Shown here: one piece after another, positions 1-7,194 of the stretch
Position numbering within the stretch: the first letter of the stretch is position 1
Layout: each line of letters opens with the position of its first letter
Assembly (NCBI GenBank): GCA_031969915.1
Contig: DALYJJ010000159.1
Location: 1-13,244, forward strand
Origin: DALYJJ01 sp031969915
GTDB lineage: Bacteria; Acidobacteriota; Terriglobia; Bryobacterales; Bryobacteraceae
Direction: 5' to 3'
Length of the DNA: 13,244 nt
Program-made: the position numbers and the translations under genes
Notes under the pieces: generated by a model
Databases searched by the model: none
The model's input: the letters and a program-made list of their open reading frames with translations, nothing else
What the model was told of the DNA's origin: nothing

Positions 1-72
1 GCGACGCTCCCGGTGGAGACACGGGTTTCCTTCAAGATCAAGGAACCCGTGCCGGTCACCGAGAAGATCTGA
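1..72 (+). CDS. 3' end of an unidentified protein (partial)
   Basis: This is the last 23 codons of a gene that enters from the left edge, in frame 1, ending in TGA at 70-72. The visible C-terminus includes VETRVSFKIKEPVPVTEKI. Twenty of the 23 codons end in G or C, which matches the real genes of the window and supports coding. The alternating hydrophobic and charged pattern suggests a beta strand followed by a Pro/Val-rich tail, but I recognise no family. It converges on the isomerase gene with only 6 bp between the two stop codons, and no terminator hairpin is visible there. Confidence 0.55.
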   Translation, partial: ATLPVETRVSFKIKEPVPVTEKI

Positions 73-78
73 CGCGGG

Positions 79-888
79 CTACTTCTTGGTTTCGGGTGTC
101 GCGGCCTTTTTCGCGGCCGGCTTGGCAGCGGGGGGTTTTGCTGCCGCCGGTTTGGCCGCAGGCGGCTTGGCCGCCGCCGGTTTTGCGGGCGCTGCCTGGG
201 CAGGCGCTGCGGCCGGCGCTTCGCCGCCCGCGGGAGCGGCGGCGGGAACCACCGTGGCCTTGGTGATGAAGTCCAGGCGCGGGAACCTCGCCTTGAGATA
301 CGCGTTGCCCTTCGACGTGATCTCACCCTGATCGGGACTCTCGCCGTACTCCTGGTTCAGGCCCTTGATCACGTCCATGCCCTCCACCACCTCGCCGATC
401 GGCGAGAAGCCCATGCCGTCCAGCCGGGCATTGTCGCGCAGGTTGATGAACATTTGTGTGGTGCGCGTGTTGGCGCCGGCGGTGGCGAACGTGAGCGTGC
501 CCATCTTGTTGGTTTGGGTCACCGGGTCGTCTTTGATGGCGTTGTCCCACTTCTTGGTGACCGCGGGGTCGGCGGCAAGGCCGAATTGAACGACGAAATT
601 CGGGACGATTCGAAAGAAGCCGGAGTCGTTGTAATAGCCGGAGCGAATCAGCCGGTAGAAGCGCTCCGCGCCGATCGGGGACCAGGCCTTGCGGACCTCG
701 ACGACGAAGGGGCCCTTGGTAGTGTCAAAGCGCGCTCGCCACACGTCGGGCATGGCGGCGGAAGCGGCGCTCTTCTTCGCCCCAACCGCGGACTTTTTCT
801 TTGCCGGGGCGGTGGCGGGCGCCTGCGCGAGCAAAACTGAGGCGAACGCACAGGCCGCGATAGCGGAAAACCAGGATCGTTTGGTCAT
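79..888 (-). CDS. Secreted cyclophilin-type peptidyl-prolyl cis-trans isomerase
   Basis: A protein of 269 residues that should catalyse cis-trans isomerisation of Xaa-Pro bonds outside the cytoplasm. Residues 1-22 form a signal peptide (basic MTKR, then a hydrophobic stretch ending AQA), followed by a Lys/Ala-rich spacer. The cyclophilin domain spans about 48-215. Its core motif, FFRIVPNFVVQFG at 91-103, keeps the catalytic Arg (R93) and Gln (Q101). The second motif, GTLTFATAGANTRTTQMF at 130-147, and the late IGEVVEGMDVI stretch also fit. The His before the catalytic Arg is Phe, and the Trp equivalent to human CypA W121 is absent, so cyclosporin binding is unlikely. The last 50 or so residues are an Ala/Pro/Lys-rich tail. 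The ATG at 886-888 is preferred because it gives a complete signal peptide, although only a weak TTGAG precedes it. The family is clear; the client proteins are unknown. Confidence 0.93.
   Translation of the reverse strand: MTKRSWFSAIAACAFASVLLAQAPATAPAKKKSAVGAKKSAASAAMPDVWRARFDTTKGPFVVEVRKAWSPIGAERFYRLIRSGYYNDSGFFRIVPNFVVQFGLAADPAVTKKWDNAIKDDPVTQTNKMGTLTFATAGANTRTTQMFINLRDNARLDGMGFSPIGEVVEGMDVIKGLNQEYGESPDQGEITSKGNAYLKARFPRLDFITKATVVPAAAPAGGEAPAAAPAQAAPAKPAAAKPPAAKPAAAKPPAAKPAAKKAATPETKK
124..183 (-). repeat. Imperfect 30-bp tandem repeat encoding the KPAAAKPPAA tail
   Basis: Two adjacent 30-bp units (124-153 and 154-183) agree at 24 of 30 positions. Each encodes KPAAAKPPAA (isomerase residues 236-255), and a partial third unit, KPAAKK, follows. 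Most differences are at third codon positions, so the peptide repeat is kept while the DNA has drifted. It resembles histone-H1-like low-complexity tails. Confidence 0.7.
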
Positions 889-897
889 CTCAAGGCG

Positions 898-903
898 ATT
901 ATA
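898..903 (-). promoter_or_regulatory. Possible -10 box of the isomerase gene
   Basis: The minus strand reads TATAAT, a perfect -10 hexamer, 9 bp upstream of the isomerase ATG. No -35 box is visible at 15-18 bp spacing and there is no TGn extension. If used, transcription would start about 2-4 nt before the ATG, giving a nearly leaderless mRNA, which fits the lack of a good ribosome binding site. The hexamer alone could be chance. Confidence 0.3.
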
Positions 904-914
904 CTGAGGACGCT

Positions 915-3176
915 ATGCTTGCGCGGGCACTCGGGCTTGGCCTTCTTTTCGTATCGGGAGCGGCGGCGCAGACCTTCGCCGGACGCATCGGCATTGAGGT
1001 GGAAGGACCGAATGAGGGCTCGCGGTCGCGCGCCTTCGTGGACCTGGGGCGCGGATTCCGCCCCTTGACGACGCCCGTGGACGACCGGGGATGGCCCACC
1101 ACCGACGCCCAGGTTCTGTTGTTCGACATCCGGCCGGTAGCCGCCTGGGAGAACAACATTGACGATCCGGATCGCTTCTCGCCCGATTGGAGCGGCCGTT
1201 ACGCGGTCTCCTTCGAAGGCCGTGCGGACCTCACCACTTCGTCCGACGGCCGTTCGAGCATCGAAAACCTGCGCTATGACGAAGCGGCGAACCTGACGAC
1301 GGCGGACCTGGTGGTCGAGCGCGGGACGTCGCTCCTCCAGTTGGTATTTCGCAGCACGCGCCGCGCCGTGGGCGGGCCCACGAACACGGGCTTCCGGAAC
1401 CTGCGCGTGCTGCGGCCCGGTTACGCGGGGTCCCGCCAGCCGTATACCCACGAATTCCTGGACGCGATTCCGCCCTTCCAGGTACTTCGATTCATGGGTT
1501 TCACCGAAACCAACGCGGACTTCGCCCGCTGGCCGGAAACGCTGGAGTGGAACGAGCGGCACACGCCGGCCGATGCCACGCAGCAGCGTTTGGGCAAGAG
1601 AATCGGCGTGTCCTGGGAATATGTGATCCACCTGGCGAACATTACTGGCAAGGACATATGGATCAACGTTCCGGCGCCCGCCACCGACAACTACATCCGG
1701 GAACTGGCCCGGCTGCTGAACGCAACGCTCAGACCCGATGCGACGATTTACATCGAGCACAGCAACGAGGTGTGGAACCCGGGATTCCCGCAGCAACGCT
1801 GGAATCTCGCCGCCGCGGGGCCGGAGGCGATCACGCCGCTGCGGCGGCACGCCCGGCGGCTCTACGAAATCTCCCGCCTGTTCGGCGAGGTGTTCGGGAC
1901 GGGCGAAATCAACCGCCGTGTCCGGCCGGTCTACGCGTGGTGGCCGGGCCGCACGCAGGAATACCGCGATGCGCTGAATTACATGCGCGCCACCTACGGG
2001 CCGGTGTCCCAGTACTTCTACGGACTGTCCACCGCCCACTACTTCGGAGCGCGCGTACCGGAGACGGCGGCCATGCCTGAGATCCTGGCCGCGATGCGGC
2101 AAACCAGCGAGGCTTCGGCCCTGCTCAACCGGCAGTACAAGGCGATGGCCGACGAATTCGGCGTGAAGTTCCTGATTTACGAGGGTGGGCCGGACAACGG
2201 GCAAAACTACACGCTGCCGAACAACGTCCTGGTGCGGAACGTCGGACAGCACATCCTCGCCAACCGGGGCCGGGAGATGCGGGAGATGGTGGTGAGCGAT
2301 ATCCGGGACGTCTTCTTCGGGAACGGCGGCGACCTCTACATGTATTTCACATTGAGCGGCGCCTATAGCCGGTTCGGCTGCTGGGGGCTCACCGAGGATA
2401 TCGTCAACCGCACTACGGAGAAGTTCCAGGGGCTCTACGAACTGATCGGGCGGGGCTCGCCGCCGCGGATCGACCGGTTCTCGAGCTCCGCCACCGGGAC
2501 CGGCCCGATTGCGCCCGGCTCGCTGCTGAGCGTCTACGGCGAGCACTTCAGCCCCAAGGAACTCACCTGGTCCTACGGGATCTGGGACGGGCGCGTGCTT
2601 CCCGCGAACCTGGGCGGCGTGCGCGTCCGGCTGAACGGCAAGGAGTGCCATCTGCACTACGCCGGGCCGTTCCAACTGAATGTGCTCGTGCCGCCGGACG
2701 CCACCTCCGGGGCGCTGGAAGTGACGACGCCGCACGGCACGGCGCGGGTCGATGTTGAGGTGAGCCCCTTTGCGCCGGGGATCTTCGGCTACGGGCTGGG
2801 AAACGTCCGCTACGCGAGCGCGCTGCACGCCGGCACGGGGGTGTACGTCGCGCCGGAAGGCGCCTTGCCGGGCATCGTGAGCCGCCCGGCGCGGCGCGGC
2901 GACATCATCGAGTTGTACACCAGCGGGCTGGGTCCGGTGGAGGGTTCCTATCCGGCGGGCGAAGCCCTGACCCGCGCCTACGCGACCACGGGCGTGGTGC
3001 GCGCGACCATCGGCGGCGTGCCGGCGCGGGTGCTCTATTCCGGCCTGGTGAACGCCGGGCTGTACCAGGTCAATCTTGAAATCCCGGGCGGCCTTTCCCC
3101 GGGCGATCAACTGATCGCCATCGAAGCCGGCAATCGAATGTCGCCGGGCGGAGTTTCTCTCCGCATCGCTCAGTAA
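915..3176 (+). CDS. Secreted glycosidase-like protein with a C-terminal TIGR03437-type domain
   Basis: A 753-residue exported protein. A signal peptide (1-19, ending GAAAQ) is followed by a beta-rich region (about 22-168) and a probable TIM-barrel region (about 175-510). Two segments look like the catalytic ends of clan GH-A glycosidases: HSNEVWNPGF with E285 after Asn (acid/base position) and LIYEGG with E423 (nucleophile position), 138 residues apart. Many aromatic residues line the same region, as in sugar-binding clefts. Residues about 515-753 match the TIGR03437-type C-terminal domain typical of Solibacter (APGSLLSVYGEHF, IELYTSGLGPVEG, NAGLYQVNLEIP). The domain is often found at the end of long secreted proteins, and its role is unknown. 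The ATG follows GAGGA at 4 bp. Enzyme activity and substrate are inferred; a carbohydrate-binding protein without activity is also possible. Confidence 0.85.
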   Translation: MLARALGLGLLFVSGAAAQTFAGRIGIEVEGPNEGSRSRAFVDLGRGFRPLTTPVDDRGWPTTDAQVLLFDIRPVAAWENNIDDPDRFSPDWSGRYAVSFEGRADLTTSSDGRSSIENLRYDEAANLTTADLVVERGTSLLQLVFRSTRRAVGGPTNTGFRNLRVLRPGYAGSRQPYTHEFLDAIPPFQVLRFMGFTETNADFARWPETLEWNERHTPADATQQRLGKRIGVSWEYVIHLANITGKDIWINVPAPATDNYIRELARLLNATLRPDATIYIEHSNEVWNPGFPQQRWNLAAAGPEAITPLRRHARRLYEISRLFGEVFGTGEINRRVRPVYAWWPGRTQEYRDALNYMRATYGPVSQYFYGLSTAHYFGARVPETAAMPEILAAMRQTSEASALLNRQYKAMADEFGVKFLIYEGGPDNGQNYTLPNNVLVRNVGQHILANRGREMREMVVSDIRDVFFGNGGDLYMYFTLSGAYSRFGCWGLTEDIVNRTTEKFQGLYELIGRGSPPRIDRFSSSATGTGPIAPGSLLSVYGEHFSPKELTWSYGIWDGRVLPANLGGVRVRLNGKECHLHYAGPFQLNVLVPPDATSGALEVTTPHGTARVDVEVSPFAPGIFGYGLGNVRYASALHAGTGVYVAPEGALPGIVSRPARRGDIIELYTSGLGPVEGSYPAGEALTRAYATTGVVRATIGGVPARVLYSGLVNAGLYQVNLEIPGGLSPGDQLIAIEAGNRMSPGGVSLRIAQ

Positions 3177-3244
3177 GCGGCCCGTGATGCGGCCGTAAAC
3201 ATAGCGTCATAACCGGCCTCTAGAATCGGGGCACAAGGCAAAGT

Positions 3245-5002
3245 ATGTCGCGACCCATAGGGGAGCCGTCCGCGATTTTCTCGCGCACGCTGCAACAGAT
3301 GCTTCCGCCGAGCGTGCCGCCGCCGGTGGGCTCGGCGCTCGAGCGGATGCTGGTCATCGACCAGCTTGACCGGCTGTATGATCGTGTCCGGTCCGAGCCG
3401 CGTGAGAGCTTCTGCGGGAATCTCCTTTCGGCCCTGAACGTTCGCGTGGAGATCACCGACGCGGACCGGAGGCGCGTGCCGCTGCGGGGCCCGGTGGTCG
3501 CGGTGGCCAATCATCCGTTCGGGTTCATCGAAGGCGTGATCCTGGGAGCCGTGCTGCGCGCGTTGCGCCCGGATGTGAAGATCATGGCCAACTATCTGCT
3601 CGCCTCGGTGCCGGAGTTGCGCGAAATCACGATTCCCGTGGACCCGTTCGGGCGCGATACATCGGTGCGCGCGAACCTGCGCGGCATGAAGGAGTCGATC
3701 GAGTGGCTGGAACGCGGCGGCATGCTGGTGGTCTTCCCGGCGGGCGAGGTGGCGCATCTCGATGTGATCCGGCGTGCGGTCACGGATCCGGAGTGGAGCA
3801 GGAGCATCGCGCGGCTGGTGAGAAAGACCAAATCCACCGCGCTCCCGGTCTACTTCAGCGGCGGCAACGGGCCGCTGTTCCATCTGGCGGGACTGATCCA
3901 CCCGCGCCTCCGCACGGCGCTCCTCCCGCACGAGTTTCTGAACAAGCACGGGCGCACGGTGGAGTTGCGCGTCGGCACTCCGGTGCCCTGCAAGCGGCTG
4001 GAGGAGATGCCCGGCGACGCTGAAGCGACGGACTACCTGCGCAGCCGCACGTTCCTTCTGGAGAACCGGCAGTCGGAAAAACAGGAGCGCTCGCAGACCA
4101 CCGGCCGCGCCATCGTTTCCGCCACACCGCCCAACCTTATCGAGCGCGAACTCGCAGCCTTGCCGGCGTCCGCCATTCTGCTCGAAAGCGGGCCGTACCA
4201 GGTGGCGCTCGCCACCGCGCCGCAGATCCCCCACGCGCTTCGTGAAATCGGACGGCTTCGTGAGATCACGTTCCGGTCCGCTGGGGAGGGCACAGGCCAG
4301 CCGCTCGATCTCGACCGCTTCGATGAAACGTACTGGCACCTGTTTCTTTGGAACCGCGAGGCGCGCGAGATCGCCGGCGCGTACCGGTTGGGCGCGACGG
4401 ACCGGCTCGGCCTGGACGGCCTGTACACGCGCACATTGTTTTCCTACGGACAGCCGTTCCTCGACCGCCTGGGGCCGGCGCTCGAGTTGGGCCGCTCTTT
4501 TGTCCGTTCGGAGTATCAGAAGAGCTTTCAGCCGCTGCTGCTGCTATGGAAGGGGATCGGACAATTCGTCGCGGGCGATCTGCGGTACACGACGTTGTTC
4601 GGCCCGGTGAGCATCAGCAACGACTACCAACCCGCATCGCGCCAGATCATGGTGGATTTTCTTCGCCGGCACGAGCAGGAGCCGGATCTGGCGAAACTGG
4701 TGCGTCCGCGGCGCCCGTTCAAGAAGCGGGCGGTTCCCGGCTGGGGACGGACCGTCCAATGGGATCTTGAGGATCTGGCCACGGTGATCGGCGATATCGA
4801 GTCCGACCAGAAGGGAGTGCCGGTGTTGCTGCGCCAATACCTCAAGGTGGGCGGCAAACTCGTGGCCTTTAACGTGGACGCCGAGTTCTCCGACGCGCTC
4901 GACGGGCTGATCGTGGTGGACCTGAAGGCAACCAATCCGCGGATGCTGGAGCGCTACATGGGCAAGGCCGGCGTGGCGGCGCTGGCGTCGTCGCGCTTCT
5001 AG
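3245..5002 (+). CDS. Two-domain acyltransferase: PlsC-like N-terminus and OlsB-like C-terminus (OlsF-type)
   Basis: A 585-residue protein joining two acyltransferase domains. Residues about 55-260 resemble lysophospholipid acyltransferases: the active-site segment is VANHPFGFIEG (H90) and the later block is VVFPAGEVAHLD (162-173). Residues about 315-480 resemble the OlsB-type N-acyltransferases that acylate ornithine from acyl-ACP (segments REITFR, LFLWNREAREIAGAYRLG, ELGRSFVRSEYQ). This order and length match OlsF, which makes ornithine lipids with one protein. Such an enzyme would build a phosphorus-free aminolipid at the inner membrane. The acidic residue of the PlsC HX4-5D motif is Glu (E96) rather than Asp. 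AAGG lies 6 bp before the ATG. The gene sits 68 bp after the preceding one and looks monocistronic. The amino-acid substrate (ornithine, glycine or another) cannot be read from sequence. Confidence 0.85.
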   Translation: MSRPIGEPSAIFSRTLQQMLPPSVPPPVGSALERMLVIDQLDRLYDRVRSEPRESFCGNLLSALNVRVEITDADRRRVPLRGPVVAVANHPFGFIEGVILGAVLRALRPDVKIMANYLLASVPELREITIPVDPFGRDTSVRANLRGMKESIEWLERGGMLVVFPAGEVAHLDVIRRAVTDPEWSRSIARLVRKTKSTALPVYFSGGNGPLFHLAGLIHPRLRTALLPHEFLNKHGRTVELRVGTPVPCKRLEEMPGDAEATDYLRSRTFLLENRQSEKQERSQTTGRAIVSATPPNLIERELAALPASAILLESGPYQVALATAPQIPHALREIGRLREITFRSAGEGTGQPLDLDRFDETYWHLFLWNREAREIAGAYRLGATDRLGLDGLYTRTLFSYGQPFLDRLGPALELGRSFVRSEYQKSFQPLLLLWKGIGQFVAGDLRYTTLFGPVSISNDYQPASRQIMVDFLRRHEQEPDLAKLVRPRRPFKKRAVPGWGRTVQWDLEDLATVIGDIESDQKGVPVLLRQYLKVGGKLVAFNVDAEFSDALDGLIVVDLKATNPRMLERYMGKAGVAALASSRF

Positions 5003-5104
5003 AACGGCGGACACCAAACCTGACTCCGTTTCCCTTCCTCGTCCGTATGCAGAGTGAACGCGATGGCGATTCCACTCGCAATGACCGGCGATGATGAGGA
5101 GACG

Positions 5105-5623
5105 ATGGATCTGCTTCCGCTCGACGAGTGCGTCGACCGCTATCAGCACCGTCTCTACCGCTTCCTCCTGCGGTTGGTGAAGGACCCCGCAGCGGCCGAG
5201 GACCTGTTCCAGCAGACCTGGCTTCAGGTACTGCGCAAGCAAGGCAGCTTCGACGCCCGTCGGGACTTCGAGCCTTGGCTGTTCTCGGTGGCGCGCAACC
5301 TCGCCGTCGATCACCTGCGGCGACGGCAGCCGGAGAGTCTCGACGAGCCAATGGAGGCCAGCTCCGGTTCGCATGCGGATGCGGTGCCGTCGGCGGCGCT
5401 CGACGCCCTGGAACGGCTGCTGGGCGGCGAACGCTCGGCGCTATTGCTCCGGGCGATGGACCGGCTGCCTGCTCTCTATCGCGAAGTGTTGACGCTGCGG
5501 TTTGAGGAAGAGATGAAGCCCGAACAGATTTCCGTGGTGCTGGGAGCGCCCGTGACGACGGTGAAGACCCGCCTGGCGCGTGGGCTCAGGCAACTGCGGG
5601 CGGAGGTGGGAGCGGCGCGATGA
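5105..5623 (+). CDS. ECF-type RNA polymerase sigma factor (plus-strand operon)
   Basis: A sigma-70 family factor of 172 residues from this start, with only the two ECF domains. Region 2 is about 8-75 (YQHRLYRFLLRLV, AAEDLFQQTWL, FEPWLFSVARNLAVDHLRRR); region 4 is about 112-165 (LPALYREVLTLRFEEEMKPE and a helix-turn-helix ending VTTVKTRLARGLRQLR). It should direct RNA polymerase to a small regulon when released from its anti-sigma factor. I chose ATG 5105 because GAGGAGA sits just before it (core 3 bp away) and the protein then begins like other ECF factors. In-frame GTG 5054 and ATG 5063 would add 17 or 14 residues but have poorer ribosome binding sites. The stop overlaps the next start by ATGA, which couples sigma and anti-sigma production. 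Target promoters are unknown. Confidence 0.92.
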   Translation: MDLLPLDECVDRYQHRLYRFLLRLVKDPAAAEDLFQQTWLQVLRKQGSFDARRDFEPWLFSVARNLAVDHLRRRQPESLDEPMEASSGSHADAVPSAALDALERLLGGERSALLLRAMDRLPALYREVLTLRFEEEMKPEQISVVLGAPVTTVKTRLARGLRQLRAEVGAAR

Positions 5624-6057
5624 GTCATCCAACCGGGCTGCTCGAATTGTCCGCGTGCGGGCTGCTCTCCGAAGACGAAGACCGTGGACTCCGCCTGCAC
5701 CTTCGTGAATGCGCGCATTGCCGCGAAGAACTCGCGCTGCTGTCGGCGTTGGCGGAGGGGCTCCAGGCCGTTCCGGCGACCGTCGTCCCGGAGGGCCTCG
5801 CCGCGCGCACCAAGGCGCGCCTCGCGGTTGAGCGCGGTTCGGCGGAAGAACGGCGGATGAGCGACGCGATTCTCGTGTTCCTGGTGCTCTTCGCCTGGAC
5901 GGTCACCGGGCTTCCCTGGGCCGTCGGGCAATCGCTGGGGATGTCCAGCGGGCTCGCGTTCTGGTTGTTCTTGTGGACGGCCGCCGGCTGGATCACGGGC
6001 GGCGTGGCGGTGGCCGTCCTGCTGTTTAGACGGCGCCGCCCGTGGAGTGTGTCATGA
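5620..6057 (+). CDS. Zinc-binding (ZAS, zf-HC2) transmembrane anti-sigma factor
   Basis: A 145-residue partner of the preceding sigma factor. The N-terminal domain carries HLRECAHC, an exact HX3CX2C motif (H27, C31, C34). This is the zinc-binding signature of anti-sigma factors that hold an ECF sigma factor inactive. Two hydrophobic segments (about 82-102 and 110-136) anchor it in the membrane, and it ends in an RRRR cluster on the cytoplasmic side. There is almost no periplasmic domain, so a redox or membrane signal, or a partner protein, is more likely than direct periplasmic ligand sensing. Both ends overlap the neighbouring genes by ATGA, so the three proteins are probably made in balanced amounts. 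Confidence 0.9.
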   Translation: MSHPTGLLELSACGLLSEDEDRGLRLHLRECAHCREELALLSALAEGLQAVPATVVPEGLAARTKARLAVERGSAEERRMSDAILVFLVLFAWTVTGLPWAVGQSLGMSSGLAFWLFLWTAAGWITGGVAVAVLLFRRRRPWSVS

Positions 6058-6524
6058 GCCGATTCAAGAATGAAATCGCGACGATTCCGGCCGGCGTGTG
6101 GCTGGCCGCGGCGGGCGCTTATTCGGGCTTCGCCGCTTTCCTGTGGTTCGTGGTGCTGGCGGACCCGAGGTTTCCGCCGGCCGAGCGAGTCGCGTTCGCG
6201 GCGCTCCCGCCCTTGGTGGTGGCCATCTACGCGCTGGTGGGCGGCTACATCTTCAACGACGCAAAGCGGCGCGGCATGCGCCACGTAATGTGGACTCTGC
6301 TCGCCGTCTTCATTCCGAACGGCATCGGCATCATCCTCTATTTTCTGCTGCGGGAACCGGTGGTGGCGCCGTGCCCCGCGTGCGGGGCGGCCGTGAAAGG
6401 CCACTTCGCGTTCTGTCCTTCGTGCGGAGCTGCCGTTCACCCGGCGTGCCCGGTGTGCCGGAAAGCCGTGGAGGCGGGATGGAAGAGTTGTGCCTACTGC
6501 GGGAGCGAACTCAACAAAGCCTAA
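6054..6524 (+). CDS. Membrane protein with two C-terminal zinc ribbons
   Basis: A 156-residue protein. GGAG lies 6 bp before ATG 6054, which also overlaps the anti-sigma stop (ATGA); a GTG 12 bp upstream in frame is less likely. Hydrophobic segments lie at about 14-36, 48-67 and 79-99. The third has the IFNDAKRRGMRHVMWTLL...IPNGIGIILYFLLR pattern of PLDc_N-like membrane hairpins. The tail holds two CX2C-X10-CX2C zinc ribbons: C107/C110/C121/C124 and C132/C135/C146/C149. This is a double zinc ribbon (DZR) layout, probably cytoplasmic. Function is unknown. As third gene of the sigma/anti-sigma operon it may be a target or a modulator of that system. Its stop overlaps the convergent gene's stop by 3 bp. 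Confidence 0.82.
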   Translation: MSRFKNEIATIPAGVWLAAAGAYSGFAAFLWFVVLADPRFPPAERVAFAALPPLVVAIYALVGGYIFNDAKRRGMRHVMWTLLAVFIPNGIGIILYFLLREPVVAPCPACGAAVKGHFAFCPSCGAAVHPACPVCRKAVEAGWKSCAYCGSELNKA

Positions 6525-6877
6525 TGCCGGCCGCGCTTCTTGCGCTCTTCCCGCTCCTTCATCAGAACCTCGTATTCGGCCCGCTGCTTCTGGTCGAGCA
6601 TCGCGTTCACACGCTGCGTGTGATCCTCGCGCAACGCCTTGAAGCGGCTGCCCGTTTCATCCATGATCTTGCCGAACTGTTCCAACTGTTGCGGGGAGAG
6701 ATTCAGGCGGGTCTGCATCTCTTCCATGTGGCGCTTGCGGAACTCCTCGGGGCTGGGCCGCGAGTTGGCGCGCACCGACGTGGCGCTGTAGACCTTCTGG
6801 CCGACGACACCCACCAGCAAGCCGCTGGCAAAGACCAGCGCAACGTATAGCCCAACCATGCGGCGCGTCGTTGTCAT
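6521..6877 (-). CDS. Spy/CpxP-like membrane-anchored protein
   Basis: A 118-residue protein with one N-terminal membrane segment or uncleaved signal (about 7-26) and a charged, helical remainder (about 40-118). LNLSPQQLEQFGKIM (58-72) resembles the LTxxQ repeat region of Spy, CpxP and periplasmic heavy-metal-sensor proteins. These shield envelope proteins or sense metals in the periplasm. No His or Cys metal cluster is obvious. The tail is very basic (EERKKRGRH). ATG 6877 shares its A with the TGA of the upstream gene (TGATG), so translation is coupled; an in-frame GTG immediately upstream is less likely. As third gene of a sigma/anti-sigma operon it could be the stress-relief product or a feedback sensor. 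Family assignment is moderate because these small helical proteins diverge fast. Confidence 0.72.
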   Translation of the reverse strand: MTTTRRMVGLYVALVFASGLLVGVVGQKVYSATSVRANSRPSPEEFRKRHMEEMQTRLNLSPQQLEQFGKIMDETGSRFKALREDHTQRVNAMLDQKQRAEYEVLMKEREERKKRGRH

Positions 6878-7191
6878 CACTTGACCGGTCCCTCTTGGTT
6901 TACCTGCACGAAGGCGATCTCCGTTGCGTCCGCTTCAGCCAGAGAATCGACGTAGCCCACGCCCGGGCCCGAGTTGAGAGAGAAAAGCGCGAAGCTGAGC
7001 AGCACACTCGCTGCCAGGGCGCCCGTCACGAACACGTTCGCCCACCGTCTCCAATACACCGCCGGGGACTGCCGCGCCTCGATCTTCTGCCACAGCTCCG
7101 GCATGAAGTCCGGGCTGGCCTCCGGATCGGGAATCGCCTCACGGTAGGCCGCGAACAACTGATCCAGCTTTCGTTCCTCGTCGAATGGCAT
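6877..7191 (-). CDS. Putative single-pass anti-sigma factor (no zinc motif)
   Basis: A 104-residue protein: an acidic and helical N-terminus (1-45, including PDFMPELWQKIEARQ), one membrane segment (about 52-72) and a short, probably periplasmic tail. It contains no cysteine at all, so it is not a ZAS-type anti-sigma factor like the one at 5620-6057. Its role is inferred from position and layout: it lies 3 bp after an ECF sigma gene, has a cytoplasmic domain of anti-sigma size and is membrane anchored. A strong purine-rich site (AGGGAGGGG) lies about 7 bp before the ATG. The stop overlaps the start of the next gene. A family of unknown function riding with the sigma factor cannot be excluded. 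Confidence 0.72.
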   Translation of the reverse strand: MPFDEERKLDQLFAAYREAIPDPEASPDFMPELWQKIEARQSPAVYWRRWANVFVTGALAASVLLSFALFSLNSGPGVGYVDSLAEADATEIAFVQVNQEGPVK

Positions 7192-7194
7192 CTC

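Noticed and set aside
885..3110. A 741-codon open frame antisense to the secreted glycosidase-like gene
   Set aside because: It mirrors a GC-rich gene, is full of Arg/Pro/His/Ala with no recognisable domain, while the plus-strand frame has a signal peptide, a ribosome binding site and a known C-terminal domain.
3178..3195. Hairpin CGGCC / GGCCG after the glycosidase-like gene as a terminator
   Set aside because: The stem is only 5 bp with an 8-nt loop and has no T-tract.
3221..3226. TAGAAT as -10 box of the acyltransferase gene
   Set aside because: No -35 match at 16-18 bp, and a single five-of-six hexamer is expected by chance.
3170..4339. A 389-codon open frame antisense to the two-domain acyltransferase
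   Set aside because: The plus strand encodes both acyltransferase motifs across this span; the antisense protein has no domain and a composition typical of shadows.
5002..5043. GAAC and CGTC as an ECF-type autoregulated promoter for the plus-strand sigma operon
   Set aside because: The spacing is about 34 bp instead of the usual 16-17, and the -35 lacks the first G of GGAAC.
5054..5104. Longer N-terminus for the plus-strand sigma factor from GTG 5054 or ATG 5063
   Set aside because: The extra residues do not belong to sigma region 2 and the starts lack a good ribosome binding site, whereas ATG 5105 follows GAGGAGA. It remains possible.
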